DNA from: Tupaia tana
Taxonomy: Eukaryota > Chordata > Mammalia > Scandentia > Tupaiidae
DNA: 64,000 bases
NCBI GenBank assembly: GCA_026018925.1
Contig: JAKSZU010000011.1
Location: 12,101,485 to 12,165,484 of the forward strand
Reading direction: 5' to 3'
The notes beneath the pieces were generated by a model. It was not told where the DNA came from. It saw only the letters and a list, made by a program, of their open reading frames with translations, and did no database searches. Positions 40,236 to 50,912 of this stretch are shown piece by piece. How positions within the stretch are numbered: position 1 is the stretch's first letter; each line of letters opens with the position of its first letter. The position numbers and the translations under genes were made by a program.

Positions 40236-41156
40236 TCTCTGTTCACTTTCTCTCTCCCTGGAGGTGATCACTGGCCTGTGGTTGGTGTGTATTTTCCATG
40301 AGCATGCTAAACATTTTTATTATTATGACTATATTCAAAATAATTTAATCAACGTCTGTGTGTTTTGAGACTTCTGTGACATGTGGCATACTTGCATATA
40401 TCCTTTTGCAATTCTCTTTGTTCACGCATGGTGTTTTCAAGGTCTAGCCACGTTGGTACACGTAGACCGTGTTCACTGTAACTGCTGTGGAGTTTTCCGG
40501 TGTGTGCATATTCCACATGCATCTCCACCGGTGGGTATTTTAGGCCATTATAAGCAACACTGCAGTGTTTATCCTCATGCCAGTTTTCTTGTGTGCTTTT
40601 CTAAATGTTCCTCTGGGGCTGAATACCTAGAAGGGTATCTGGGCCCGAATGCATATATCTGGGCTTCACTAAGAAGTGCCAAATTGTTTTTCCAAGAGGT
40701 TTTTGCAAATAAATACTGCCACCCACAGAGTTATCAGGATTTCCACTTGTCTTGTCTACATATCAGACTTAGGAGAGTGTGAAATACCGCACCTTGGATT
40801 TAGCTTGCATTTCCTTCCTTGCTAGTGAGGCTGTGTTATGCTTTCATATGTTTATTTACCGTTTGGGTTTCTCATTTGTGAGTTTCCCGTGCGTATTCTG
40901 CTCATTTTTCTACCATGCTCTCTTATTATCATTGCTTCATCTTTTCAGTTTTTAGGATGTATTTTGTCATGAGTGTTTCATTATAATCTAGTCAGATCGA
41001 AATTCATCTATTCATCAGTTGGGTTCTTAGGCCTTCTTGAAGAAATATCTTCTTAGGCTGAGGACTTAAGATGGTCCAGATTGGGCTCTTAAAAGTTTTG
41101 TGTTTGACCTTTAGATCTTTGATCCATCTGTGATTGAATAGCCTGTCATTTTATTA

Positions 41157-41528
41157 TTTGTTTTTTTAAGGTTTTTGCCATAGGGTGCATGTGTTTGCTG
41201 AAGAGACAGTGAGAGGGAGAGAGAGGAAGTAAGAAATCATCCCTCAGAGGGGATGGCCACACCAAAATCCCCTTTCCTTCAATCTTCTCCTGGGATTTTG
41301 GGCACACACGCACATGCTCCCGGCACGAGTGTCAAGCCACCAGATTCGGGACTTGAATGAGGCATGGACATGTCGCAATCCCTTCTCTTCCCTTATCTGT
41401 GGATTGTGGGCATGCACGCACATGTGCCCGGCATGTTTTCTCAAGCCACTGGGTCCAGGACTTGAACCTTGCAGTCTGTCATGTGGGATCCAGCCACCTT
41501 CCCCACTATGCCACCCAGCAGGTGCTGC
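41157..41528 (-). mobile_element. Two overlapping antisense SINE-A copies in L1
   Basis: Copy 1 (about 41157-41355) starts AGGTTTTTGCCATAGGGTGC and is cut at GGGACTTGAATGAGG. Copy 2 (about 41356-41528) lacks its tail and ends with GGACTTGAACCTTGCAG and GCCACCCAGCAGGTGC. The junction suggests one element broke into or recombined with the other. Confidence 0.75.
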
Positions 41529-41774
41529 TGTATGTTTTTAGGAATGCGTAGACCATTCCTGGACTTTTTCTTCTGTTGCATTACCTATTTGTCTATCCAT
41601 GGGCTCACAATTTTAATGATTAGAATTTAATAAAAAGTCTTATTATCTGACAAGATAAGCCTTCATTGATCTTCCACATGATCTTATGTATTTCTGGCTC
41701 TTTACTGTAATTTTCCCAGAGCCGTAGGATCAGTCCCCTTGAGCTCTGTGTAACTCTCTTGTGACTGTGTTGAC

Positions 41775-41975
41775 ATGGCACTGTTCGAGAGGAACATGAG
41801 TGAGAGAGACAGAGGGATAGTACTCCCAACAGAGTCCTGGCATCTTTGGTCCACCCCACCTCATGGGCACAGGTGTGCCCAGTGTCCTCAGGGAGGCCTG
41901 TAGACTTGAACGCAGAACCTTCATGAGAAGCCTCATGGAGAGTTGTATTTTACAGCCACACCACCGACAGGCCCC
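41775..41975 (-). mobile_element. SINE-C copy, antisense
   Basis: GGAACATGAGTGAGAGAGAC, CAACAGAGTCCTGGCATC, GTGTCCTCAGGGAGGCC, GACTTGAACGCAGAACC, reversed head CACACCACCGACAGGCCCC. Confidence 0.75.
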
Positions 41976-42039
41976 TTCACATTGTTGTCTCTTATCTTCT
42001 CACCTGCCAGTTTTCCTCATCTATTTAACTTACAGAAGC

Positions 42040-42318
42040 GGGGCCAGCAGATGGCGTAGTGGTTGTTACATCACCGGGCTCCCACATGGCCGACCACGGT
42101 TTGAGTTCCAGATCTGGTGGCCTGAAAATCACACTGGGTGCATGTGCCTGCGTGTCTAAGATCTCGGGAGGAGAATGGAGGAGAAAGGATCGTGACATGG
42201 CCATTCTTCCTGAGGTGTGATTTCTCACTTTCCCTCTCATGGTCTCTGTCTCTGTCTCTGTCTGTTTCTCTCTCTCTCTCTCTCTGGGAAGCTCATGAGC
42301 CATGAGACAGAAACCTCT
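42040..42318 (+). mobile_element. SINE-A copy, CTCF-like head
   Basis: GGGGCCAGCAGATGGCGTAGTGG head (core pattern at 42044-42056), GGTTTGAGTTCCAGATCTGG, full body, (CT)n and GCCATGAGACAGAAACCTC. Confidence 0.9.
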
Positions 42319-42545
42319 TTTTAAGTGGTCTTATAGAAAATTAGACCTGATTCTCTTACCATCCCTTTACTCTTTCCCCCATACATAACCCCTTTCCTAG
42401 CCCCCAAACACTAATCCCAGGGTCTGGTGTCTGTTATTTGTAGTATGCCTGTGTACATGATAGCAGAGCCGCTTGTTGCTTTTTCCTTCTTTGGTGGAAA
42501 AACAGCAAAAAAAAAAAAAAAAAAAAAAGCAAGCAGTTTTCCACT

Positions 42546-42668
42546 GAGGGGGCTTCAGTGGAAAAATGAAATTAAAATCAAGTTGTGAGTTTATTTTGGT
42601 GCAAAAAATTTTGAAGTGCAGGCATAGTTTTTTCATAATATGTATTTTTCATGTACTTTTGAAATCTC
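42546..42668. mobile_element. Mariner MITE, Hsmar2-like
   Basis: GAGGGGGCTTCAGTGGAAAA at 42546, TTTATTTTGGTGCAAAAAATT, GCATAGTTTTTTCATAATATG and CATGTACTTTTGAAATCTC follow the family. Confidence 0.75.
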
Positions 42669-42794
42669 ATAAAAACAAAAGCAATTGATTTTCTTTTGCT
42701 TGGTTTTCTCTGCCCTAGAATCTTCACCTGACCTTTAAAATAGTCCCTGGATTCTGTTAATGATGAAACCATCTATCAGATCTGGGGTTTTTGT

Positions 42795-42847
42795 GTGTGT
42801 GTGTGTGTTTCTTTGTTTTCAGTTTGTTATAGGAGACATAGGCTCAT

Positions 42848-42902
<55 letters not shown>

Positions 42903-43085
42903 GAAAACATCCCTCTGGGGAAATGACCATGCTACAATCCCTTCTCTTCCATTCTCCTCTTGGGATTTTGGACACACAGGCACATAAGTCAAGGGTATTT
43001 TTCAGGCCAACGAGTTTGGGAGTCAAACCGTACAGTCAGCCATGTGGGATCCCGTCACTCATGGTGGTTACACCATGCCACTGAC
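42795..43085 (-). mobile_element. SINE-A copy with (GA)n, antisense
   Basis: GTTATAGGAGACATAGGCTC, (GA)n about 42849-42898, GGGATTTTGGACACACAGGC, GGGAGTCAAACCGTACAG, reversed head CACCATGCCACTGACTGCC. Confidence 0.8.
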
Positions 43086-43088
43086 TGC

Positions 43089-43107
43089 CCCCCCCCCCCC
43101 CCCCCCA
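43089..43107. repeat. Poly-C run
   Basis: An unbroken C-run of about 18-19 bp directly beside the 5' end of the antisense SINE. Confidence 0.95.
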
Positions 43108-43204
43108 GGTCGTTTTTGTCACTGTGACAGAGGCAGCTGTGTTCTCTGGTCTGGTCTGTCGCTGTTCAGGTGTGATGCAATTGCCATTTCGAGATCTTTC
43201 CTTT

Positions 43205-43486
43205 TTTTTGTTTTGTTTTGTTTTTGGGAAGAGGTGGATATTTTGTTTTATTAACTTAATTTGCTATATGGTGCGTGCACTCACTGGAGAGAGAGAAAGT
43301 GAGAAAGCACCCCTCAGGGGGGACGATCATGCCACAATCCCATCACCTCTACTCTTCTCTAGGGATTTTGGGCATGCGTGCTCACGTGCCTGGTGTGTTT
43401 TTCATCACCAGGTCCAGGACTTGGACTGAACAGTTAGCCATGTGGGAACCAGTGCCTTAACCACCATGCCACCTGGCTGGCCTTGA
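43205..43486 (-). mobile_element. SINE-A copy, antisense
   Basis: AATTTGCTATATGGTGCGTGC, GAAAGCACCCCTCAGGGGGG, GGGATTTTGGGCATGC, GGACTTGGACTGAAC, reversed head CCATGCCACCTGGCTGGCC. Confidence 0.8.
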
Positions 43487-44278
43487 GACCTTTCTTTAGC
43501 ACCATCCTATTGCTTTCCTCAGCTTCTGCGTTTTGGCCCTGTCTTGCGCCCTCACATCTTTCTTGTCCCCCTCCCCCACTCTTTTCCATCGTTGTTGGAG
43601 CACACCCTCCAGGAGCTTGCTGAGAAGAGGGTCTGACCTTAAGTCTGCAGTATGTAAACATTTGCCAATTGCCCTACCTTCAGTGTGACTTGTCACATGT
43701 CCTCTAGGTGTCCCTGACTTCAGAAGGAGCTCGGGATTTGTTTGCCTTGAGAGTCAATTTATTTATTTATTTATTTCCTTCTTTTTAAAGTTTATTTACT
43801 TTACTGAGGGGCCATCCCTCATAGGGTCTTGTCATTGCATGATCCCCTTCCCCCAGCCCTCTAGCTAGTCAGGATCTTGGACGCAGCATGTTTCCGATTG
43901 ACCTGGGATCCAAGCTCATGGTCGGCCACGTGGCTTCCAGCACTGTAGGTCAGCCATAGCCTGCGCCACCAGGGCTGGGCTGGCCTGCTGCTTTTTGCCA
44001 GTGGGTTAGGGGTAGGTATTTAACTGCCGTGGGTAGGAGGGACCTAGGAAGCGCTCCTCCCCCTCCTTGCAGACCTCTACCTCCTAAATCCCATGTGCAT
44101 GTGTGCCTCCCAGGCCTTTCTACCGATAGTTCTTCAGTGTAGGTTGCCTGCTCGCTTGCTGCTGTCTCCCTCCCAAGGCATGCAGGTTTCGGTTTTCTTC
44201 TCTATGCACCATCATTCTCTTTAGCCTTTTGTTTCTCATTGTTCAACATTTTGCTGACATCCATTTGTTGTCAACTCC
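43487..44278 (-). other. Unassigned DNA around a SINE-C copy
   Basis: 43487-43770 and 43985-44278 hold nothing I can name. Between them (about 43772-43983) lies an antisense SINE-C with TTTAAAGTTTATTTACTTTAC, AGGATCTTGGACGCAGC, GGGATCCAAGCTCATG and a reversed head CCTGCGCCACCAGGGCTGGGC. Confidence 0.55.
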
Positions 44279-44281
44279 ATT

Positions 44282-44319
<38 letters not shown>

Positions 44320-44358
44320 TTCCTTCCTTCCTTCCTTCCTTCCTTCCTTCCTTCCTTC

Positions 44359-44401
<43 letters not shown>

Positions 44402-44406
44402 TTTCT
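44279..44406. repeat. (TTTC)n(TTCC)n(TTTC)n tract
   Basis: About 125 bp of pure pyrimidine in three blocks: TTTC, then TTCC, then TTTC. Frames through it on either strand are artefacts of the repeat. Confidence 0.95.
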
Positions 44407-44917
44407 CTTTGTGCCTTCACACCTAATTCTTTTCCCCCTGCCATTTTTAATGGAATTTCGGGAGCATGTGGTGCTAAACAACCTGTTTTCAATTGGCCAT
44501 TTTAACCATACGTATTTGCAGTATTTTCTGATTATTGCTGGTACATACGAATACTGCTAGCTTTTATAAATAGATCTTGAATTGTCTTATTAGTTCTGGT
44601 AGTGTATAAAATGTCTTGGATTTTGAGGCTAGGCAATTACATTGCATGAAGATGTCAGCACTTTCTTCCTTTACAGTCCTTCTATTCCCTATTCTTGTTT
44701 ATTGCCTTCCAGAGTCATGGGAGCTTTGGGACAGTATTGAAAAGAAACAGTGAGAATGAATAGTCTTGTCTTATTCCTGACAGTAACGGAAGAACTCCCA
44801 GCATTTTCTATTAAGTACGAACTATATTTTAATTTGGGGGTTACAGTTTACCAGACCTGGAAAATTCTCTTCTAGCTCTAGTCTGGGAATTTTAAGTATA
44901 AGTGGGTGGTAAATTTT

Positions 44918-45142
44918 GAGGCCAGACAGTGACACAATGGTCAAACAGGATGCTCTGTGAGACTGACCCACTGGGGAAGGTTCTGGTTTTGGGTCTGGAG
45001 ACCTCCCTGAGTACACTGGGCATGTGTATGATTGGGGGTTGGCTGAGGCTGGGAATGGATCATGGTGTCAAGACTCTGTTGGAGGTACTGTTTGTCTCTA
45101 TTGTTCATGGAAGAAATGAATAAATACACTTAAAAAAAAAAA
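44918..45142 (+). mobile_element. SINE-C copy in L1
   Basis: GAGGCCAGACAGTGACACAATGG head, GGTTTTGGGTCTGGAGACC, CACTGGGCATGTG, TTCATGGAAGAAATGAATAAATAC tail with AATAAA. Confidence 0.85.
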
Positions 45143-45285
45143 GAAATGGATGACCAGTTTTGTCAGTTGTTTTTATTTTTCTGCCTCTTGATTATCCCGT
45201 GCTTCTTTTTTTTTTTTTCCTTGTAATCTTTTAATGTGATGAGTTTAACTACTGAGTTTTCTAATATTTAATGTCTCTGCCTTTC

Positions 45286-45545
45286 TGGGACCAGAAGATG
45301 GAGTAATGGTTTATGTCTCTGGACTCCCACATAGTTAAGTGGTTCAAGACCTGGACCTGGTGGCTTAAAACTCATGCCGGGCATGTGTTCATGCATGCCA
45401 AAGATCCTGAGAGGAGAATGGAGGAGAAGGGATTGCAGGGTGGTCATCCCCCTGCGGGGTGATTTCTTGCTTTTTGTCTCTGTCTCTCTCTGTCTCTCTG
45501 GCAAGCACACACACCCGGTGGCAGAAATCTCTTAAAATAAAACAA
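45286..45545 (+). mobile_element. SINE-A copy in L1
   Basis: TGGGACCAGAAGATGGAGTAATGG head, CCTGGACCTGGTGGCTTAAAA, GAAGGGATTGCAGGGTGG, CCCGGTGGCAGAAATCTC. Most of the B-box is deleted. Confidence 0.85.
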
Positions 45546-45905
45546 AACCTAAACCTACATTTCCAGGATTTGCTAATGTGGATTTAGAATTGGCACACTT
45601 ACACCCTCGGTGAGGTCAGGAAGAAGGCTCTCAGTCACCTTTTTCTCGTGTTCTTTTTTGAAGTTGGTATCAAGCTATTACAAAAAGAGCTGAGTATTGT
45701 CCTCTCTCTTTCTGCAAGGGACTATATCTGGGCCTGTCTTTTCCTTAAAGATTTGAAAAAACACATCAGTAAAACCACACAGCTCCATTACAGTTCTTTT
45801 AAGGTAGATTTTAGACCACTGAATCGATTCCTTTGAAGGTTATAGATCTATTCTGGTTTTCTATTTCCTCTTGAGTCAGTTTGGAAATTTTCATTTTTCT
45901 GGAAA

Positions 45906-46257
45906 ATTATCAGTGAGAGGAGCTATCACCAATAGCCAGGCATTTACAGGACCTGGGAAGAAAACGCATCTTCAACTGACTCCGGCTGCTGACATTTAGA
46001 AGGGAACACGGGGAGATCGAAGTTAACGCATCCCAGGGTTTTGTATTATTCAGAAGGAGAAAAGAGCTATTGATTACCTTTATGCTTGAAGGCATGTGTT
46101 TAAAACGTCCATCTAACCACCTGCGTGGTATAAATAGACTCTAAAAATGCCAAGTTTGTTGGGGGCAAGAGGGGAATAAAGAAAATGAATCAGCCAGTAG
46201 AAAGCAAGACAGGAGGGGAGTAGGAAAAGCAGGAGGAAAGCCAGGTAAAGAGAAAGC
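45906..46257. other. Low-copy DNA, no gene seen
   Basis: About 350 bp between the L1 and a SINE-B, unassigned. Confidence 0.45.
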
Positions 46258-46425
46258 ATGGGGCCGGCAGGTGGCATGGTAGTTAAAGGCTCTGGACTCC
46301 CACATGGCCGACTGCAGTTCAAGTCCCAAACCTGGTGGCTTCCTTTCTCACTTTCCCTCTCTTTCTCTTTCTCTGATCAAACTGGAAAATAATAATAAAT
46401 AAAATAAAATAATTTTAAAAAGACA
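46258..46425 (+). mobile_element. SINE-B copy
   Basis: TGGGGCCGGCAGGTGGCATGG head, CAGTTCAAGTCCCAAACC, TTTCTCACTTTCCCTC, CTGATCAAACTGGAAAATAATAA tail. Confidence 0.9.
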
Positions 46426-46485
46426 CATGACCATAGACCATATTATTAGAAAATAAGAGAGAGAGAGAGAGAGAAAACGTGACCT

Positions 46486-46720
46486 GTTGAGGACCTTCAG
46501 GCCTTTCTCCTGCCAGGAAGCCTTTGCGGACCACTTTCTGGTCTCTGCACCCTGTCCTCACTCCCTATCACTGCGTGTCCTCTGTCCCTCTTTCCCACTG
46601 CCGTGTGACCTCCTCTGCCCTCTTTCTCTCTTACCAGGAAGCAAACTCCTTCTGAGACTGGCCTGGGTCTCTTTTCTGCGTATTCTCTATACCTGACATA
46701 CGAATGTTTGAATAAGCACC
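46486..46720 (+). repeat. L2 3' region
   Basis: GACCTTCAGGCCTTTCTCC, GCCAGGAAGCCTTTGCGGAC, GACCTCCTCTGCCCTC, AGGAAGCAAACTCCTTCTG follow the L2 3' end in order. Confidence 0.6.
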
Positions 46721-46799
46721 GTGAGCAAATAAAAAAAGAAGTGAACACATAAATAAATCCTGAAACGCCACTATGCCAGGCTCAATGGCGACCGGGAGA

Positions 46800-47052
46800 C
46801 TTTTAAAATATTCATTTATTTTACGTCTAGGGCGCTCCTGTGCTCACCGTAGAGAGACAGAGGGGAAGGGGGAAGCACCCCCCAAGGGTCACGGTCACGC
46901 CTCAGTTCTTTCCCCCTGCATTTCTCCTTCCCGTCGGGATTTTGAGCACAACTGCGCGAGTGTGTTTTTCAAGCGGTTGGGGCTGGGATTCCAACGGCAC
47001 GGTCAGCCATGTGGAATCTGGCTCCCTTAACCATGAGGGTACAGAGCCAGCC
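46800..47052 (-). mobile_element. SINE-A copy, antisense
   Basis: TTCATTTATTTTACGTCTAGG, CACCCCCCAAGGGTCACGG, GGGATTTTGAGCACAACTGC, GGGATTCCAACGGCACGG, reversed head GTACAGAGCCAGCC. Confidence 0.8.
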
Positions 47053-47224
47053 TTCCAGGGAGATATTGTAATCAGGCATCGCCTTGGTTGATCGGTGAAT
47101 GAGGGGACTGGGAAAGCAGCTGAAACCTTGAATTCAGCTGGGGGAAAAACGTCGGTGTGAGATGCCGCATCAGAAGCAGCCTGAGAGTTCCTCGACTGTC
47201 TGTATAGCTACTGTGCCGATCAGT

Positions 47225-47660
47225 AGGGGCTGTCATCCACTCCATGCTGTCATCCACTTCCTGTGTCAGCTGGCTAGGCTCATAGACATGTGGGGAGGGG
47301 GGGGGCTGGTATGCTCTGGGAGGTACCAGGATGTAAATCCAGAACCTGTTCCGTGAGGCCCAGCTACATTACCACAGCGCCCCCATCTGGCCTGTCATTT
47401 TCTTTCTTTCTTTCTTCCAATTTTTGCTATAGGGCACGTGTGCTTGCCAGAGAGATAGAGAGGCAGAAAACGAGAAACCACTGCCCCCCAGGGGGGAGGG
47501 CCACACTCCATTCTTTTCTCCTCCATTCTCCTCTCGGGATTTTGGGCATGCACGCACACGTGCCTGGTGTGAGTTTCAAGCCGCAAGGTCCAGGACTTGA
47601 ACTGTGGTTGGCCATGTGGTAGTCCAGCAACATAACTATTACACTGCCTGCTGGTCCCGT
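47225..47660 (-). mobile_element. Antisense SINE-C fragment and SINE-A copy
   Basis: About 47225-47395 is a degraded SINE-C (GGGAGGTACCAGGATGTAAATCC, ACCACAGCGCCCCCATCTGGCC). About 47396-47660 is a SINE-A (TTTTTGCTATAGGGCACGTG, GGGATTTTGGGCATGC, GGACTTGAACTGTGG, CTGCCTGCTGGTCCC). Confidence 0.75.
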
Positions 47661-47682
47661 CTGCCATGTGCTTTAATGAGTG

Positions 47683-47925
47683 CATCTCAAACATTGGCGT
47701 GCTCACTATTCACCTGGAGCCCTTCTTAGGCTGCAGAATCTGATGCAGGAGGCCCAGACAAGGGCCTGGGTGCTGAAACACATTTCTGATGAGTGCAGTG
47801 ACACTGGCTCAATGGGTCAGGCTTAATGGAGCTAGGCTTTGGGCTGCCACCTACACTGAGGCTCTCCCAGGTGCTGGGGACAGCAGAGTGGTCCTGTGGT
47901 TAGACAATCAGCTCAAAGGAAAACA
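47683..47925 (+). repeat. MER5A-like hAT fossil
   Basis: CATCTCAAACATTGGCGTGC, TTCACCTGGAGCCCTTC, GCAGAATCTGATGCAGGAGG, CTCTCCCAGGTGCTGGGG and GTGGTCCTGTGGTT follow MER5A. Confidence 0.65.
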
Positions 47926-47929
47926 TTTC

Positions 47930-48194
47930 CTTTTTTTTTTTTTGAGAGGTTTTTGCTATAGGGCACATGCGCTCACCAGAAAAACTGAGACAGACAGAGA
48001 GACAGAAAGCGAGAAATCACCCCCCAGGGGGGATGGCCATGCTGCAATCCCTTCTCCTCCATTCTCCTCTCAGGATCTTGGGCACGCACGCACACACGCC
48101 TGGCGTGAGTTTAAGCTGCCAGGTCTGGGACTCAAACCATTGTCAACTACATGGGAGTCCAGGGACATAGCCATTATGTCAACTGCTGGTCCCA
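47930..48194 (-). mobile_element. SINE-A copy, antisense
   Basis: T-run, GAGAGGTTTTTGCTATAGGG, CACCCCCCAGGGGGGATGG, GGGACTCAAACCATTG, GCCATTATGTCAACTGCTGG. Confidence 0.9.
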
Positions 48195-49469
48195 GCCATT
48201 TCTGACTTCTGGGGTCGTCACCAGTGAATGTGAAGGAGCCAGGCATGTGCTGGCTGGAGAGGGGTGCCCTGTGAGCGCCAACTGTGCCTCCCCACAATGG
48301 CCCGTCTCCCGCTTTGCCCAGGGCCTCCAGGGTGGAGCGAGTTCACTGAGGTCCCTACAAAGCGATCACACTTTCTCCTCTTCCTGTTGCTCAGGCCGAG
48401 CCCATGGCCTGCTGGGACACGTAGCATCCTGGGAAGCCCTCGTCTTTGCTCTTCACACATTACTTGTCACTGTCCTTCAGCCCGGCCACACTTAATCTGT
48501 GATCGAAATCCCATTTCCTTGCCTCATTCCGGTGAGCCTTTCCTGGTTGTCACTCCCATCCCTGGCAGGGAGGGCCACCTCTTCTTTTTCCGTTGTGCCA
48601 CCTGCTCTGGGAAGGACAGAGGCAGCCTGGCTTTATGCACTTGAAATGACATGGGCTGGAGAAAGATGACATTCACCTTTTTCTTTTCAGTTTCTCGTTT
48701 CTGGAGAAATGGTATAAAACCAGTGGGAAAAGCCCCAAATTGGAGATAAACCACTAATGCACCAATCTTGGGGCCAGACAGACCACGGGCGCCGGCTCTT
48801 TCCTGAGCCCTGCTCGGCTGGGCCGCTCTGCCCGTCACAGCTCAGAAACGGAGCTGGACGCCATCCCGTCTGATCTGCACCTTAGTATCGATCCTGCAGA
48901 GTGGGGGAGCTCGTGGACAGAAAGATCGTTCTGCCAGTAAATGACACGACCTGGGGTTTCGAAGCCTATGGTTTGGCCCCAGGGTTTTCCAAAAAGCACA
49001 TTCTAAGCCAGAAGAACCTCTTATACAACTGAGAAGCCTGGGATCCGCCTGCCATTTGGGGCCACGGCAGGGCGAGCTTGTCTCAGGTGCCCTGCACGTG
49101 CGCTCTCGGGCTCTAGCAGCTTTGTCCTTCCCAGGTGGGCAGAGCCGATGCCACCCTGGGATAGGCCAGGAGAGGGGGACAGGTGCCAAGGCAGCTCTTT
49201 ATCCCCTCCACCATAGATGCCATGGAATAGGCTCCAGTGAGAGCAGAGGCTGGTGGCAGGGGCCCTGGGCTTTCTTCATTCCTGGATCTCAGCTGAATGA
49301 GCTGCTGGGCCAGGGAGAGCGAGAGTCACGTGGGTAACAACGCTGCGTGAGGCAGGTGGAGCTGCTTTGCCCGGGACCAAGGAGACACCCAAAGAGCCCT
49401 CTCCACTACACACTGATATTACCTTGTAAGCCATAAAAGCGGCTGATTTCCAGTCTCTCCCCCAGGGAG
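48195..49469. other. Low-copy DNA, no gene seen
   Basis: About 1.27 kb, GC-moderate. TATAAAAC lies at 48713-48720, upstream of a mildly CpG-richer segment (48780-48900). Frames of 104-138 codons on both strands overlap each other and show no domain. There is no evidence for an exon. Confidence 0.5.
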
Positions 49470-49752
49470 CCAGGTGCCGCAGGTCAGGGTATCAGGGCGT
49501 TTCTAAAGCTCCCACGTGACTCTCAGGGAAGCCAGGGTGGAAACCACTGTGTGAGGGAGTGGCGAAGGCAAGCTTTCTCTGTACCCTGCCAGTAGTGACT
49601 TCTGTATGGCCTCCTTGATTTTCTCCTCCCGGGACCCGGTGCTCATGCACACACTCCTGGCGTGAGTTTCAGGCTACCGGGTCTGGGACTCAAAGTTCGA
49701 CTGGCCACGTGGGAGCCCAGTGATGTAACCACTGCACCATCTGCTGGCCCAG
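49470..49752 (-). repeat. hAT (MER5-like) end and antisense SINE-A fragment
   Basis: TCTAAAGCTCCCACGTGACTC...GGTGGAAACCACTGTG (about 49500-49553) resembles a MER5-type end. About 49625-49752 is the head half of a SINE-A (GGGTCTGGGACTCAAAG, CCATCTGCTGGCCC) without its tail. Confidence 0.6.
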
Positions 49753-50096
49753 CCTTCTTGATTTTTCAAGAGATGATTGAAGTATTTATTTTTCCGTCAT
49801 GGCAACTAAGTCAGATGTTTTTCAAAACGTCTGCAGACCAAGCAAGTCAAGGAGCTGGATTAAGACGTGATTCAGTTTGCGGCCTCTGGTCTATAGAGTG
49901 AGCCCCCGCCTGTCTGACAGTACCTCCAGCTAGGCTGGACTCCACGTGTCTCGCTGTTCCCTGCAACACGTGGGCGGGTACCTGCCCTCACCTGTATGCA
50001 CTCCGCCTTCTGCCTGTTTGCTGTACCTGGTCCCAGACTCAGAGCTCAGGTCCATAAAAATAATGTTTACTGAGCACAGACCCCAGGGGACTCATT
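49753..50096. other. Low-copy DNA, no gene seen
   Basis: About 340 bp unassigned. Confidence 0.45.
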
Positions 50097-50522
50097 ACTA
50101 TGGTTTAGATAATGGTTGACCCCCCCAAAGGTTCATGTTTTGGGTTTTGGTCCCCAGTGTAATGGCACTGGGAGGTGGTGAAACCTTTAAAAAGTGAGGT
50201 CTAACAGGCGGTGTTAGGTCATGGAGGCATTGTGCCCAGGAGTGGATTAACGCAGTCATGCTAGATAGTGAATTCCAGCCTTCGTGAGAAGGGGTTAATT
50301 CCCACCAGAGCAGGTGTGATAAAAGGAAGACAGCCGCCCCCAGGTCACTCTGCACACGCCTGCCATCCTCTCTTTGTCGGTCAGCCATGTTGTGCCCTAG
50401 CACCACAGGCTGGCGTGATAGAGGCCCCACGCCTGTGAAGCTGCCAGTCTCCAGGACCATAAGCCACATAAACCTCTCTATTCCCTATAAATCGCCCAGC
50501 CTCAGGGATTTCTGTTAGCCGC
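50097..50522 (+). mobile_element. MST/MLT-type MaLR LTR
   Basis: CTATGGTTTAGATAATGG, CCCCCCAAAGGTTCATG, GGTCCCCAGTGTAATGG, GGAGGTGGTGAAACC, CATAAACCTCTCTATTCCC, TATAAATCGCCCAGCCTCAGG follow this LTR class from near its 5' end to its 3' end. Solo LTR. Confidence 0.8.
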
Positions 50523-50529
50523 AGAATGG

Positions 50530-50700
50530 CAGACTCAGATGCGCATCCCCAAACACATGTTACTGTGGCATGTATTATTCTTAATCCCATTTCTCAGATG
50601 CAGAATGTCACTTGCCCAAGGGGATGGTGGGACCAGAACTCAAACCCAGGTCTCTTTGTCTCACAAGACCAAGCTTTCAGTCACCTCCCTGGCTGTCTCT
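50530..50700 (-). repeat. MIR, antisense
   Basis: TAATCCCATTTCTCAGATGC, GTCACTTGCCCAAGGGG, GGACCAGAACTCAAACCC and AGGTCTCTTTGTCTCACAAG match reversed MIR in order. Confidence 0.8.
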
Positions 50701-50912
50701 GCTTGGGGTTCTTTTGTGTCTTGCTGGCCTGCTGGCTGGAGATTCCCACCAATGTGTTCTGTGTGGGATTCTCACCAGTAGGTGACTCCTCAGAGTTCAT
50801 GGTCGGGTTGGGCCGGTGATTCCAGTACCAGGCTCAAAGGTTGTAGTGTTCCACTGGGGAAGTGGAAACCCAGAATTTCGTTCCTGTGTTTTAGAGCAAT
50901 TATAAATTCTTT

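Larger units (their letters stand above)
39340..41775 (-). repeat. Old L1, antisense, part 1 (3' side of ORF2)
   Basis: Reversed L1 text runs in order: GCTACGTCGGATTCCATTGG, TTTCTCATTTAATGAACAGTTGGG, TTTCAAAGCGGTTGCTTCAG, CTCATGTATGTTTGCCTTG; then after a SINE GCTTGCATTTCCTTCCTTGC, CATTTGTGAGTTTCCCGTGCG; then CTTTAGATCTTTGATCCATC and, after SINEs, TCTATCCATGGGCTCACAA. It encodes no intact protein. Gaps are SINEs at 39971-40235 and 41157-41528. Confidence 0.75.
44430..45905 (-). repeat. Old L1, antisense, part 2
   Basis: TTATTAGTTCTGGTAGTGTA, GAATAGTCTTGTCTTATTCC, CATTTTCTATTAAGTACGA, then after a SINE TTTTAATGTGATGAGTTTAAC, and after another GATCTATTCTGGTTTTCTATTTC and CTCTTGAGTCAGTTTGG are reversed ORF2 text in the right order after part 1. 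Gaps: SINE-C 44918-45142 and SINE-A 45286-45545. Confidence 0.75.

Noticed and set aside
48264..48644. 126-codon frame near the TATA-like box
   Set aside because: It lies upstream of the TATA-like sequence and has no domain, so the two do not form a gene.
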